A stretch of 64,000 nucleotides of DNA from Lachnospiraceae bacterium (GTDB lineage: Bacteria > Bacillota > Clostridia > Lachnospirales > Lachnospiraceae), in NCBI GenBank assembly GCA_910574885.1, contig CAJTDD010000012.1, positions 62,001-126,000 of the forward strand. The letters are read 5' to 3'. The position numbers and the translations under genes are program-made. Shown piece after piece: positions 17,869 to 26,666 of the stretch; position 1 is the first letter of the stretch; every line of letters begins with the position of its first letter. Below the pieces are notes generated by a model that searched no databases, had not been told where the DNA came from, and worked only from the letters and a program-made list of their open reading frames with translations.

Positions 17869-18677
17869 TTATGGAGAAAACATATACAGAACGAATACAG
17901 ATTCATAAGAAAAACAAGCTGGCAGGGCTTTATCCGTCGGTGAAGCTGTTCATCGTCGTCTTATATACGGTATGTACATTCGTGATTGGAACCGTTCATT
18001 TTACCAAGGCAGGACTGTCGCTGCTCCTGATACCATGGTTTCTGGCCATACCGGTTCTATGTCTGGCAAGCGGCGCGTTGGGAAAATGTGTGAAGGCTTT
18101 AAAAGCGGTAGCGCTGATTGCGCTGATTATCCTTCTGGTACAGACCTTTCTTGTGCCAGGCGGGGAGGTGCTGGTAAGATTCGGCTTCCTGAAAATCTGT
18201 GAAAAAGGGTTAAAGACGGCAGTCTCCCTGTCCTTCATGATTATGAACATCGCCGGCATCTTCGTATGGCTTTTTCAGACCACGGAGAACAAGGAGATTG
18301 CAAGGGCGTTGGAGGAATCGGGAATGAACTATAAGGCGGCTTATGTGTTCACTTCTACCTTGCAGATGATTGATATTTTAAGCGAGAACAGCAAGACCAT
18401 CATGAACGCACAGAAGGCGCGGGGCGTTGAAACAGAAGGGAATATGATTGTACGTGCGAAGGCATTTTTCCCATCCCTGGTTCCGCTGATTTTAGGGGCG
18501 GTCATCGGCTCTGAGGAGCGGGTGCTGACATTGGAGGCAAGAGGATTTTCCATGCAGGGAGAAAAGACCCATCTGTTCAACCTTGAGAAATCAGGGGCGG
18601 AAAAAACGGCGGTGGCAGCGGCGGTTGTGGTTACAGTGATTATCATAGGGGGGAGGATTGCATTATGGATGTTGTAA
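17865..18677 (+). CDS. ecfT: ECF transporter transmembrane T component
   Basis: 270 residues with four to five membrane segments in the first half. Both cytoplasmic coupling motifs are visible: NAQKARGVETEG and VLTLEARGFS, the two Ala-Arg-Gly helices that dock on the ATPases. It starts within the S-component stop (ATGA), and its last 13 bases overlap the first ATPase gene, so S, T and A1 are translationally coupled. It forms the scaffold of the ECF module. Confidence 0.9.
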   Translation: MIMEKTYTERIQIHKKNKLAGLYPSVKLFIVVLYTVCTFVIGTVHFTKAGLSLLLIPWFLAIPVLCLASGALGKCVKALKAVALIALIILLVQTFLVPGGEVLVRFGFLKICEKGLKTAVSLSFMIMNIAGIFVWLFQTTENKEIARALEESGMNYKAAYVFTSTLQMIDILSENSKTIMNAQKARGVETEGNMIVRAKAFFPSLVPLILGAVIGSEERVLTLEARGFSMQGEKTHLFNLEKSGAEKTAVAAAVVVTVIIIGGRIALWML

Positions 18678-19525
18678 TTGAATGTAAGGATGTGACATAT
18701 TCCTATCCTCTCGCGAAGGAACCGGCAATTAAGGATTTGAGCCAGAAAATTGAGCGGGGTAAGTTTTACGGCGTCGTCGGGGAAAACGGATCCGGGAAAA
18801 CCACCTTCTGCGCGCTCCTCAGGGGATTTGCCCCCAGTTTTTACAAAGGAGAGCTGAAAGGCGAGGTGCTGGTGGAAGGGAAAAAGACCACGGAATATGG
18901 CGGGGAGCTGTCTGCCAAAATCGGATACGTGTTCCAGAATCCATTTACCCAAATCAGCGGAGTAAAGGATACGGTATTTGAAGAGGTAGCTTATGGGCTT
19001 GAGAATTTTGGTGTCCCGGCCGAGGAAATCGAGCGGCGTGTGGTTGATGTCATGAAAATGACGGACATTGAAGCGCTTGCCATGAAAAGCCCCTTTGATT
19101 TGTCCGGCGGGCAGATGCAGCGGGTTGCCCTTGCTTCGGTCATTGTCCTGGAGCCGGATATCCTCATTATCGACGAGCCTACCAGCCAGTTGGACCCGGA
19201 GGGGACGGAGAGTGTATTTGCAATCATCAAGACGCTGAAAGAAAAGGAGAAGACCATTATCCTTGTAGAGCATAAAATCGATCTGATTGCCGAATATGCA
19301 GACGAGGTCCTGGTATTTCAGGGAGGGCAGGTCATTGCCTCAGGGGATAAAGGGAAGATACTGTCGGATATGTCGCTGCTTGAACGGGGGGCGTCCCTTC
19401 CGCAGGTGGCGGTATTGGGAAGCATGCTCAGGGAGAGAGGACTGCCCATATCGGAAATCCCGGTGACAGAAAAGCAGGCAGTCGAAGTCATTGCAAGAGC
19501 GCTGAAAGAAAGGAAGAGGCAATGA
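18665..19525 (+). CDS. ecfA1: ECF transporter ATPase A1
   Basis: 286 residues with all ABC motifs intact: Walker A GENGSGKTT, Q-loop YVFQNPFTQ, signature DLSGGQMQR, Walker B ILIIDEPTSQLD and the switch histidine VEHKID. Hydrolyses ATP to drive the T/S complex. An ATGA overlap at 19522-19525 couples it to the second ATPase gene, which is damaged. If no other A2 exists, this protein would have to act as a homodimer or pair with a subunit encoded elsewhere. Confidence 0.92.
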   Translation: MDVVIECKDVTYSYPLAKEPAIKDLSQKIERGKFYGVVGENGSGKTTFCALLRGFAPSFYKGELKGEVLVEGKKTTEYGGELSAKIGYVFQNPFTQISGVKDTVFEEVAYGLENFGVPAEEIERRVVDVMKMTDIEALAMKSPFDLSGGQMQRVALASVIVLEPDILIIDEPTSQLDPEGTESVFAIIKTLKEKEKTIILVEHKIDLIAEYADEVLVFQGGQVIASGDKGKILSDMSLLERGASLPQVAVLGSMLRERGLPISEIPVTEKQAVEVIARALKERKRQ

Positions 19526-20113
19526 GAGATTTAAGATTAAAGGACGTAAGTTTTTCCTACCCCGGCGGTTTTCTGGCAGTAGACGGCATCAATATGGAAA
19601 TCAAAGCGGGAGATAACGTGGCGATTGTAGGACAGAACGGTGCGGGCAAGACCACGACGGTCAAGATGATGAATGGGCTTTTGCGCCCTACGGGCGGGGA
19701 CGTGCTGATTGGGGAAATGAATACGAAGGACTATACGACGGCGCAGATTTCCAGAATCGTAGGATATGTATTCCAGAACCCGGACGACCAGATTTTCCAC
19801 GCTACCGTAGAGAGCGAAGTAAGGTTCGGGCCAAAGACCCTGAAACTTACCCGGGAGGAAGAAGACAGAAGGGTAGAGGAAGCCCTTGCCCTTACAGGAA
19901 TGGACAGGTTTAAGGATGAAAACCCCCTGAACCTTCCTCTGTCTACCCGGAAATTCGTGACCATTGCGGCGGTCATTGCCATGGGGACGGATATCCTCAT
20001 TGGAAAAGGCGATGTTAAAGCAGCCTTACGTCAGCAGGGTGTTGGGGGCGCTTGGCATCCGCGGCGGCATCATCAGCATCGAGGATGCGGTGGAAGGGAT
20101 TTTGAACAGGTAA
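19522..20113 (+). pseudogene. ecfA2: ECF transporter ATPase A2 with internal deletion and frameshift
   Basis: The first 160 residues are a normal ATPase N-half with Walker A GQNGAGKTTTVK, YVFQNPDDQ and LPLSTRKFVTIAAVIAM. Just after DILI, where Walker B should be completed (LDEPTxGxD), the sequence jumps. In the +1 frame, from about 20003, EKAMLKQPYVSRVLGALG and IISIEDAVEGILNR to the TAA at 20111 encode a proper ECF ATPase C-terminus. Some 85-90 residues holding Walker B, the D-loop and the switch His are missing. In the original frame translation runs out of family to 20139. The product cannot hydrolyse ATP at its own site. Confidence 0.85.
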
Positions 20114-20117
20114 CTTT

Positions 20118-21305
20118 ATGCAGAAAAACTATAAATTAATCGCATTTTTGGCATTTGCAATGTATTTTCTTACAGGGGCGGCGTGCATCGTCGTGGGCAG
20201 CAGCCTGCCCCATCTGGTGAAAATGTATGGCATGGAATTAAATCGGGTCGTGCTCTTAGGCTCGGCCTATGCAATGGGAAGGGTTTTTACCGTGTATCTG
20301 ACGGGGCGCCTGGTGGAAAAAACAGGGCCGATGAAGGTGCTCTCAGGCGGGACTGCATTGATTGCAGTATTTCTTCTGGGCGTTCCGACGGTGGTAAATT
20401 ATTATGCCGGGCTGGTCTTTGCATTCTTAGGGGGCGTTGGGATGGGTGCGCAGGATACGGTCTGTCCCGTGCTTTTAAGCGCGGCGTTTAAAGAGAATTA
20501 CGCAGGTTCTTTAAGCGCCGGGCAGGCGTTGTTCGGCCTTGGGAATTTTGCGACGCCCTTTCTCATCGGCGTACTGCTTTCAGGAGACAGGCCTTTTTAT
20601 TACGCCTATTATATCCTTCTCATCGTGCCTGTGGTGATGCTGGTTTGTACTCCATTTGCCAAAATGGATGGGATGGGGCAGGAGGCTTGCGGGGAAGAAG
20701 GGGTAAAACCTTTGTATGCAAAAAATACATTTCTTGCATATGGGGCAATCCTTATCGTCTGTGCGGCATACAGCGCCGTGGTTAATACCATCGGCCTTTA
20801 TACTTCCAGCTTTGCCGAGAGCCTTGGAATCTCGCAGTCTGTCTCGGCATTTATGCTGACCGTCTATAACGTCGGGTGCGTCGTGGGTTCGTTTGTGTTT
20901 GTGATTGTGCTGAAAAAGGCAGAGATACAGAAGGCGCTTCTGGTGAACTGCCTGTGTGCGCTGGCGGCAATCGGGACTGTGCTTTTCATCAACCGGACGC
21001 CGGTTTATTTTGTGGGATTATTTATAGCAGGATTTTTCCTGGGTGTTTTATTTAGTGTGATTGTAACGATTGCGACAAGGATTGGTTATAAGCATATCAG
21101 CATTGCAAGCTCTCTGGTCGCCACGGCGGGCGGGGCGTCGGATATCCTGACCCCGGTCATTACCGGGTTTTTGGTAGGGAAGCTGGGAATCGGATGTTCC
21201 TTTGGTTATGCGGCGCTTATGATTATAATCAGTATCATCGCAGCCGCCGTGCTGAAAATGAGTACGGCAGAAGAAGGAGGGAATATCAGTGGCAATGCAG
21301 AGTAA
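20118..21305 (+). CDS. Major facilitator superfamily transporter
   Basis: 395 residues with about twelve hydrophobic helices. The loop between helices 2 and 3 has GRLVEKTGPMKVL, a GxLxDRxGxxxxL-like MFS signature. The family resembles FucP/OPA-like sugar or nucleoside porters, but I cannot fix the substrate. It begins right after the broken ecfA2 and overlaps the phosphorylase gene by 17 bases. Its place between an ECF module and nucleoside enzymes suggests a second uptake route or export of a product. Confidence 0.82.
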   Translation: MQKNYKLIAFLAFAMYFLTGAACIVVGSSLPHLVKMYGMELNRVVLLGSAYAMGRVFTVYLTGRLVEKTGPMKVLSGGTALIAVFLLGVPTVVNYYAGLVFAFLGGVGMGAQDTVCPVLLSAAFKENYAGSLSAGQALFGLGNFATPFLIGVLLSGDRPFYYAYYILLIVPVVMLVCTPFAKMDGMGQEACGEEGVKPLYAKNTFLAYGAILIVCAAYSAVVNTIGLYTSSFAESLGISQSVSAFMLTVYNVGCVVGSFVFVIVLKKAEIQKALLVNCLCALAAIGTVLFINRTPVYFVGLFIAGFFLGVLFSVIVTIATRIGYKHISIASSLVATAGGASDILTPVITGFLVGKLGIGCSFGYAALMIIISIIAAAVLKMSTAEEGGNISGNAE

Positions 21306-22038
21306 GGAAGTATTGACAGCGGATGGAAGGCAGTACCACATCCATTGCAAAAAGGGCGACGTGGGAAGGTATGTGTTAGTCCCCGGCGACCCGTTTCGGA
21401 CAGACATCATAGCACAGTATTTGGACGAGCCAAAGTTAGTGGCGCACAACCGGGAGCATAAGACCTGGACGGGTACGCTGAACGGGGAAAAGGTATCTGT
21501 TACCAGTACCGGCATGGGATGCCCGTCCGCCGCAATCGCCCTTGAGGAGCTGATTCATTGCGGCGCGGACACGTTTATCCGTGTGGGGACTTGCGGCCGG
21601 GTCTGCCCGGAAAGCTATGACGAGAGCTTAGAAGGTGTCATTATTACCGGGGCGGTCAGGGATGAAGGGACAACTCTTCATTATGTGCCGGTGGAGTATC
21701 CGGCAATGGCCGACCGGCATGTGACCAACGCCCTTGCGGCGGCGTGCCAGGCGAAGGGATACCGGTTTGCGGAAGGAATCGCCCAGTCAAAGGATGCTTT
21801 TTACGGGCAGCATGACCCGGAGCATATGCCCAACAGCGGAAGGCTTTACCAGAGATGGGAGGCATGGGAGAAGAGCGGCGTCATGGCGTCGGAGATGGAG
21901 ACGGCGGCATTATTTATCGTATCATCCATAAGGGGAGCGCGGGCGGGCGCAATCATGGCTTATGGCAGCATGAACGACCATACCATCGAATTGGCGTGGG
22001 ACGCGGTGAAATTATTAATTGATAAGGACAGGAGATAG
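21289..22038 (+). CDS. Uridine phosphorylase-like nucleoside phosphorylase
   Basis: 249 residues of the NP-I family. VLVPGDPFRTDIIAQYL holds the phosphate-binding GDP-x-R, STGMGCPSAAIALEEL and VGTCGRVCPE are the base/ribose pocket, and VMASEMETAALF carries the Met-Glu that binds ribose. These features fit uridine phosphorylase. The likely start is GTG 21289, eight bases after AAGGAGG (21274-21280); ATG 21295 is an alternative. It cleaves nucleosides to base and ribose-1-phosphate. Coupled to MFS upstream and two bases from the nucleoside hydrolase. Confidence 0.85.
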   Translation: MAMQSKEVLTADGRQYHIHCKKGDVGRYVLVPGDPFRTDIIAQYLDEPKLVAHNREHKTWTGTLNGEKVSVTSTGMGCPSAAIALEELIHCGADTFIRVGTCGRVCPESYDESLEGVIITGAVRDEGTTLHYVPVEYPAMADRHVTNALAAACQAKGYRFAEGIAQSKDAFYGQHDPEHMPNSGRLYQRWEAWEKSGVMASEMETAALFIVSSIRGARAGAIMAYGSMNDHTIELAWDAVKLLIDKDRR

Positions 22039-22040
22039 CT

Positions 22041-22988
22041 ATGGCTGAGAAGAAGAAAATAATCATTGATACGGACTGCGGCTCTGATGATGCAATGGCG
22101 ATTGCAATGGCGCTGAATGATGGGGCTTATGAGATTGTAATGATTACGACGGTTTCGGGGAATGTCCCTATGGAGCAGGCAACGGTAAACGCGCTGACAA
22201 CGATAGAATATGCCGGGACTTATGAGCCGCCGGTATATAAAGGGTCTAAGGATATGCTGCTGCGTGAAATGACCTATGCCTATGAGACTCATGGAAACGA
22301 TGGCATGGGCGACATCGGGCTTGTACCAAAGCGGCTTTCGGCGGCGCAAGGAAATGGAGTCCTGAAAATGCTGGATGCTTTAAGGGAGAGCGAGCCTGGG
22401 GAAATCGACATCGTGGCTCTTGGGCCGCTTACGAATCTTGCTCTGGCGATACGGCTGGATTACGAAGCAATGAAGAAGGCAGGAAAGATTATTATCATGG
22501 GAAGCGCAGGGCTTGGCGCAGGCAATGTGACGCCCCTTGCGGAATTCAACGTCTGGCAGGACGCCGAGGCGGCGAAAATCGTGACGGAGGCAGGGCTTGG
22601 CTATGTAATGTTCGTAGGCTGGGACGCCTGTTTAGGGGACAGTATGCTGAATCCTCAGGAGATTGCCAAAATCAGGGACAGCGGTCCTCTGGGAAAATTT
22701 GCCATTGACTGCAACAAGAATCTGTTAGAGATGAACCGGGAGAGGTTCGGGGACGACTATCTGGATATGGCCGACCCGTCTGCAATGGCGGCGGCGTTAT
22801 ATCCGGACTGTATCGAATGCTGCGGAAAATATTACTGTGAGGTGGATATTTCCGGCGGTCCGTGCTATGGCGCGCTGATTGTTGATGTGAATAACGTGAC
22901 GGGCAAAGAGCCCAATGTGTATATTTGCAGTAAGCTATATGCAGAGAAATACAAAGACTACATCTATAAGACATTGAGGGTAAAGTAG
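22041..22988 (+). CDS. Inosine-uridine-preferring nucleoside hydrolase family protein
   Basis: 315 residues. KKIIIDTDCGSDDAMAIAMAL is the calcium-binding DTDxGxDDA motif at the N-terminus, and LGPLTNLALAIR and PLAEFNVWQDAEAAKIV complete the active site (N-x-x-x-D-x-E-A). The enzyme hydrolyses ribonucleosides to ribose and base. It provides free pentose, complementary to the phosphorolytic enzyme just upstream. The gap to the previous gene is two bases. Confidence 0.9.
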   Translation: MAEKKKIIIDTDCGSDDAMAIAMALNDGAYEIVMITTVSGNVPMEQATVNALTTIEYAGTYEPPVYKGSKDMLLREMTYAYETHGNDGMGDIGLVPKRLSAAQGNGVLKMLDALRESEPGEIDIVALGPLTNLALAIRLDYEAMKKAGKIIIMGSAGLGAGNVTPLAEFNVWQDAEAAKIVTEAGLGYVMFVGWDACLGDSMLNPQEIAKIRDSGPLGKFAIDCNKNLLEMNRERFGDDYLDMADPSAMAAALYPDCIECCGKYYCEVDISGGPCYGALIVDVNNVTGKEPNVYICSKLYAEKYKDYIYKTLRVK

Positions 22989-23034
22989 GAAGGAGGATGC
23001 TGCCGCCCGTAATGGGCTTGGCAGCAGAAATCAT

Positions 23035-24231
23035 ATGGGCGAGTTGAAAGTGAAATTTTTGATGGGGCCGGCTGAGTGCAACGACAGGAATATTCCGGCG
23101 TACAGCGAGGAGTTTCTGGGGAATTTAAGCGAAGCGTTGGGCGAGAAGGTTGTGTGCGGGGAGATGGAGCAGGTTAAGGCGCAGGCGCTGCCGGTGTATT
23201 TTATTGCCTCAGGCGGGGCGGAACCGGGATTTCGGGAGGCGTATCTGCAGACGAAGGAGCCTTATATCCTTCTGACGACTCCGGGATATAATTCTCTGGC
23301 GGCTTCTATGGAGATTATGGGATTTTTGCAGGAAAAGGGGCTGAAAGGGGAAATCCTCCACGGTTCTCCTGAGACGATTGCCAGGAGGCTCAAGGTCTTA
23401 CTGAGAGCTGCCAAGGCGAAGGAGCGGCTTTCAAGGATGCGTCTTGGATGTTTTGGGGCGCCGGGAGGGCTGATTGCCAGTGAGGCGGATTTTCAGGCTT
23501 TGAAGGAAGTAAGCGGCATGGAGCTTGCGCTCTATGACCTTTCCGAGCTGGTGGAGGAATACCATAAGGGAGGGTATCCCGAGAACTTCTATACAGAGGA
23601 GTTAAAGAAGAAGGGGTACATACCGGAGGAGACGGAAAAAGCGCTGAATGTGTACGGCGCGCTGAAAAGGCTGATTGTAAAATATGATTTACATGGAGTT
23701 ACGGTCAAATGTTTTGATTTGCTGGACGCGATTCATACGACGGGATGCCTTGCCCTTGCAATCTTGAATGCGGAAGGGATTCCTGCGGCGTGCGAGGGAG
23801 ATCAGAAAAGCCTTGTGAGCATGGCTGTCCTTTACGCGTTGACCGGGGAGTCTGGGTTTATGGCGAATCCAAGCTGCATGGAGCCCGAGACGGGGGAGAT
23901 TATCTTTGCCCACTGTACGCTGCCTATGGATATGCCGGATGCATACAGCCTGACGACCCATTTTGAGTCGGGAATCGGCGTGGCGGTCGCCTGTGACCTT
24001 GCGCCCCAGGAGATGACGGTTTTTAAGTGTGACGGTACGTTAAAACGGTATTATGCCGGGAGGGCTAAGCTTTTGGAAACGCTGCACAGAAGCGACCTTT
24101 GCAGGTCGCAGATGAGATTAAAGCTGGAGGATGGGACGGGATATTTTTCCGGACGTCCGATTAGTAATCATCATATTATCTGCAAGGGGGACTGGAAAGA
24201 GGTAATCGAGGAGTTTTTTGCCGGGATTTAA
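23035..24231 (+). CDS. L-fucose/L-arabinose isomerase-fold protein
   Basis: 398 residues. VKCFDLLDAIHTTGCLALAI, GIPAACEGDQKSL and the C-terminal region around SFVANPS-like ESGFMANPS and HCTLPMD follow the ketol-isomerase (FucI/AraA) layout, where Glu and Asp in the last third bind Mn2+. It is shorter than true FucI. No strong Shine-Dalgarno precedes the ATG; the AAGGAGG at 22990-22996 lies 38 bases upstream. As last gene of the operon it could isomerise the sugar released by the nucleoside hydrolase. I am sure of the fold, not of the substrate. Confidence 0.65.
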   Translation: MGELKVKFLMGPAECNDRNIPAYSEEFLGNLSEALGEKVVCGEMEQVKAQALPVYFIASGGAEPGFREAYLQTKEPYILLTTPGYNSLAASMEIMGFLQEKGLKGEILHGSPETIARRLKVLLRAAKAKERLSRMRLGCFGAPGGLIASEADFQALKEVSGMELALYDLSELVEEYHKGGYPENFYTEELKKKGYIPEETEKALNVYGALKRLIVKYDLHGVTVKCFDLLDAIHTTGCLALAILNAEGIPAACEGDQKSLVSMAVLYALTGESGFMANPSCMEPETGEIIFAHCTLPMDMPDAYSLTTHFESGIGVAVACDLAPQEMTVFKCDGTLKRYYAGRAKLLETLHRSDLCRSQMRLKLEDGTGYFSGRPISNHHIICKGDWKEVIEEFFAGI

Positions 24232-24241
24232 GGAAAATATA

Positions 24242-24279
24242 CCGCAAAAGCAGGGGAATCAGTCCCCCTGCTTTTGCGG
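24242..24279 (+). terminator. Terminator of the nucleoside operon
   Basis: CCGCAAAAGCAGGGG (24242-24256) pairs with CCCCTGCTTTTGCGG (24265-24279), followed by CATTTTTTT. A 15-base perfect stem makes this a strong intrinsic terminator. Confidence 0.93.
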
Positions 24280-24360
24280 CATTTTTTTATGTACTGACGC
24301 TGTACCTTCTATTTGTCCGTTAATATCAGCCGCTTAAATATCCTATCTAAGCGTCAGCGC

Positions 24361-24425
24361 TTGACATTTCCAGTTGATTTAAGATAACATAGAGGTGGAA
24401 AGCACACTTTCCCTATGGTAAAGTG
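24361..24425 (+). promoter_or_regulatory. Promoter and operator-like dyads ahead of the HTH gene
   Basis: TTGACA (24361-24366) and TAACAT (24385-24390) are 18 bases apart. Just downstream GGAAAG-CACA-CTTTCC (24397-24412) is a perfect dyad, and CACTTT (24405-24410) is repeated inverted as AAAGTG (24420-24425). These could be binding sites of the small HTH protein encoded at 24513. CTGACGCT/AGCGTCAG (24294-24301, 24349-24356) is a further inverted repeat in this otherwise empty stretch. Confidence 0.5.
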
Positions 24426-24512
24426 TTTCTTGATTTCCGGGAAGACTGCCTTTCGCCGTGGATTACGGTAAAGTTGTTGGGCAGATTAGATTCAATTTGG
24501 GGATGGAATTGT

Positions 24513-24710
24513 ATGAAGAATCGTTTGGAAGAGCTGCGCAGGCAGCGGGGAATCCGGCAGGAGGAGCTTGCCTTGGCGCTGCAGGTATCGCGCCAGACGA
24601 TCGGCTCTCTGGAAAACGGCAGATATAACCCGTCAATCGGGCTGGCGTTTAAGATTGCCCGGTATTTTGGGATGAGTATTGAGGAGATTTTTATTTATGA
24701 GGAAGAATAG
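24513..24710 (+). CDS. Small Xre-family helix-turn-helix regulator
   Basis: 65 residues, almost entirely one HTH_3 domain: LEELRRQRGIRQEELALALQ, SRQTIGSLENGRYNPSI, then FGMSIEEIFIYEEE. ATG 24513 has GGATGGAA upstream and gives the standard length of such regulators; the open frame reaches 24423. Its last 14 bases overlap the start of the AAA-like gene, so the pair is co-translated. Probably autoregulatory through the dyads at 24397-24425. Confidence 0.85.
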   Translation: MKNRLEELRRQRGIRQEELALALQVSRQTIGSLENGRYNPSIGLAFKIARYFGMSIEEIFIYEEE

Positions 24711-25851
24711 AAAATATTTTAACGTGAATGGTGACTGTAAGCCGGGAATGCACTATATGGTGGATTTGACGGGGAGGTTAGGGCTGATAAAGGCAATGGT
24801 TGACGCCGGAGAATATTTTACCATTAACCGGGCGCGGCAGTTCGGTAAGACGACGACCTTAAAGGCTTTGGAGCGGTATTTGGAAGATGACTATCTGGTG
24901 GTGAGCTTAGATTTTCAGACGATAAGCCAGACGGATTTTGGGGCAGAAGAGTTATTTACGGAGGCATTTGCCAGAGAAATCTTGGATGCATTGGAAGAGA
25001 AGACAGAGATTCCGCCAGATGTCCGGGAGGAGTTAGAGGAGTTTTCAGGCGGGATGAAAAGGAGAGCGACGCTTTCGGTGTTATTTCGCTGTCTGAGCAG
25101 GTGGTGTGGACAATCGGAGAAGAAGATAGTCATGATTGTTGACGAAGTGGACAGTACAATGAATAATCAGGTGTTTTTGGATTTCCTCGCAATGCTCAGG
25201 GGGTATTATATCCACAGGGACAAAAAGCCGGCGTTTCAGTCGGTGATTCTTGCCGGAGTATATGATGTAAAGAACCTGAAACGTAAAATTGCCGCGGAAG
25301 ATGAAGGGAAAGTAAACAGTCCTTGGAATATTGCGGCTGATTTTTTGATAGAAATGAGCTTCTCTGTAGAAGATATAGAGGGAATGCTGCGTGAGTATGA
25401 GTACGATTATGGGACAGGAATGAATATCCATGATATGTCCCAGATGCTTTACGATTACACAGATGGATATCCGTTCTTGATCTCTAAGTTATGCAAACTA
25501 ATTGATGAATGGGTGGCGGGCAGCAAAGACTTTCCGGACAAGCGCAGCGCGTGGACAAGGGAAGGATTGTTGGATGCGGTTAATTGTCTGCTTGGTGAAA
25601 AGAATACATTGTTTGATTCTTTGGTGGGGAAGCTGGAACTGTATCCGGAGTTGAAAGAGATGTTGTATTTGTTGTTGTTCCAGGGTCAGAGTATTCTTTA
25701 TAATCCGGATCAGTATGTAATTGAAATGGCGGAGATGTTTGGATTTGTGAAAAAGGACGGGGGGTTCGTACGTATTGCCAATCGTATTTTTGAGATTGGA
25801 GTGAAAGAACACTTTTTAGATGGCAAAACTCTGATTGAGGCGGTAGTATAA
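24697..25851 (+). CDS. AAA-like ATPase protein
   Basis: 384 residues. FTINRARQFGKTTTLKAL is the P-loop and VIMIVDEVDSTMNN is Walker B. It belongs to the same wide clan as the DUF1703-type proteins at 14267 and 5366 but lacks a recognisable C-terminal ELK nuclease. The N-terminus FNVNGDCKPGMHYMVDLTGR is typical of one gut-bacterial subgroup. The start overlaps the HTH gene and the stop overlaps yaaA by one base (TAATG), giving a three-gene unit. Function unknown. Confidence 0.8.
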   Translation: MRKNRKYFNVNGDCKPGMHYMVDLTGRLGLIKAMVDAGEYFTINRARQFGKTTTLKALERYLEDDYLVVSLDFQTISQTDFGAEELFTEAFAREILDALEEKTEIPPDVREELEEFSGGMKRRATLSVLFRCLSRWCGQSEKKIVMIVDEVDSTMNNQVFLDFLAMLRGYYIHRDKKPAFQSVILAGVYDVKNLKRKIAAEDEGKVNSPWNIAADFLIEMSFSVEDIEGMLREYEYDYGTGMNIHDMSQMLYDYTDGYPFLISKLCKLIDEWVAGSKDFPDKRSAWTREGLLDAVNCLLGEKNTLFDSLVGKLELYPELKEMLYLLLFQGQSILYNPDQYVIEMAEMFGFVKKDGGFVRIANRIFEIGVKEHFLDGKTLIEAVV

Positions 25852-26591
25852 TGAGAATTATTATTTCCCCGGCAAAGAAAATGAATATAGATACGGACAC
25901 ATTCCCACAGCCCACGTTTCCCATATTTTTGGAGGAAACAAGCGTACTGATGGAATGGATTCGCGCTTTATCTTTCCCTGAGGCACAAAAGCTGTGGCAA
26001 TGTAACGATAAGATTGCAGAACTGAATTACCGGCGGTTTCAGGATATGAACCTTAGGAGGAACTTAACACCGGCATTGGTTTCTTACGAAGGAATCCAGT
26101 ATCAGTATATGGCGCCGGAAGTATTTACCCGGAAAGAATGGGATTATGTGCAGGAACACCTGCGTATCCTATCCGGGTTCTATGGTGTGTTGAAGCCTTT
26201 GGATGGGGTTGTGCCGTATCGGTTGGAGATGCAGGCGAAAGCACGGGTTAATGAAACGAAGAATTTGTATGAATTCTGGGGAGATAGGCTGTATTATGAA
26301 GTACGGGGTGAGGATGGAATCATCCTGAACCTTGCGTCGAAAGAATATTCAAAATGTATTGAAAAATATCTGAAACCGGAAGATACTTATATTACCTGTG
26401 TTTTTGGGGAGCAGAAGGACAATAAGGTGGTGCAGAAGGGGACGCAGGCGAAGATGGCAAGGGGAGAGATGGTACGTTTTATGGCAGAGAAGGGGATTCT
26501 GGATGTGGAAGAAATACAAGGATTCGACCGTTTGGGATATCATTTTCAGGAAGAATTGTCATCGGAGAACGAGTATGTATTTTTAATTTGA
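25851..26591 (+). CDS. yaaA: Peroxide-stress protein YaaA
   Basis: 246 residues of the UPF0246/YaaA family. Conserved MRIIISPAKKM at the N-terminus, LSGFYGVLKPLDGVVPYRLE in the centre, and LYEFWG. In E. coli YaaA limits intracellular iron and oxidative DNA damage and has DNA-binding ability. It starts in the stop codon of the AAA-like gene, an uncommon neighbour for yaaA. Confidence 0.92.
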   Translation: MRIIISPAKKMNIDTDTFPQPTFPIFLEETSVLMEWIRALSFPEAQKLWQCNDKIAELNYRRFQDMNLRRNLTPALVSYEGIQYQYMAPEVFTRKEWDYVQEHLRILSGFYGVLKPLDGVVPYRLEMQAKARVNETKNLYEFWGDRLYYEVRGEDGIILNLASKEYSKCIEKYLKPEDTYITCVFGEQKDNKVVQKGTQAKMARGEMVRFMAEKGILDVEEIQGFDRLGYHFQEELSSENEYVFLI

Positions 26592-26609
26592 TAAATCTGT
26601 AATAATGAC

Positions 26610-26640
26610 TTGACTTTGACGTAACGTAAAGCCTTATCCT
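26610..26640 (+). promoter_or_regulatory. MerR-type promoter with 19-base spacer and dyad
   Basis: TTGACT (26610-26615) and TATCCT (26635-26640) are separated by 19 bases, the over-long spacing corrected by MerR activators. The spacer region holds an imperfect dyad (CTTTGACGT and ACGTAAAG). The MerR-family gene starts 27 bases downstream, so this is a likely autoregulated promoter. Confidence 0.7.
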
Positions 26641-26666
26641 TGAATTACCGAAGGGAGGGAGCCTTA

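Noticed and set aside
22997-23047. 16-codon ORF with AAGGAGG overlapping the start of the isomerase-like gene
   Set aside because: The Shine-Dalgarno touches the ATG with no spacing, so translation is unlikely; the composition is unremarkable.
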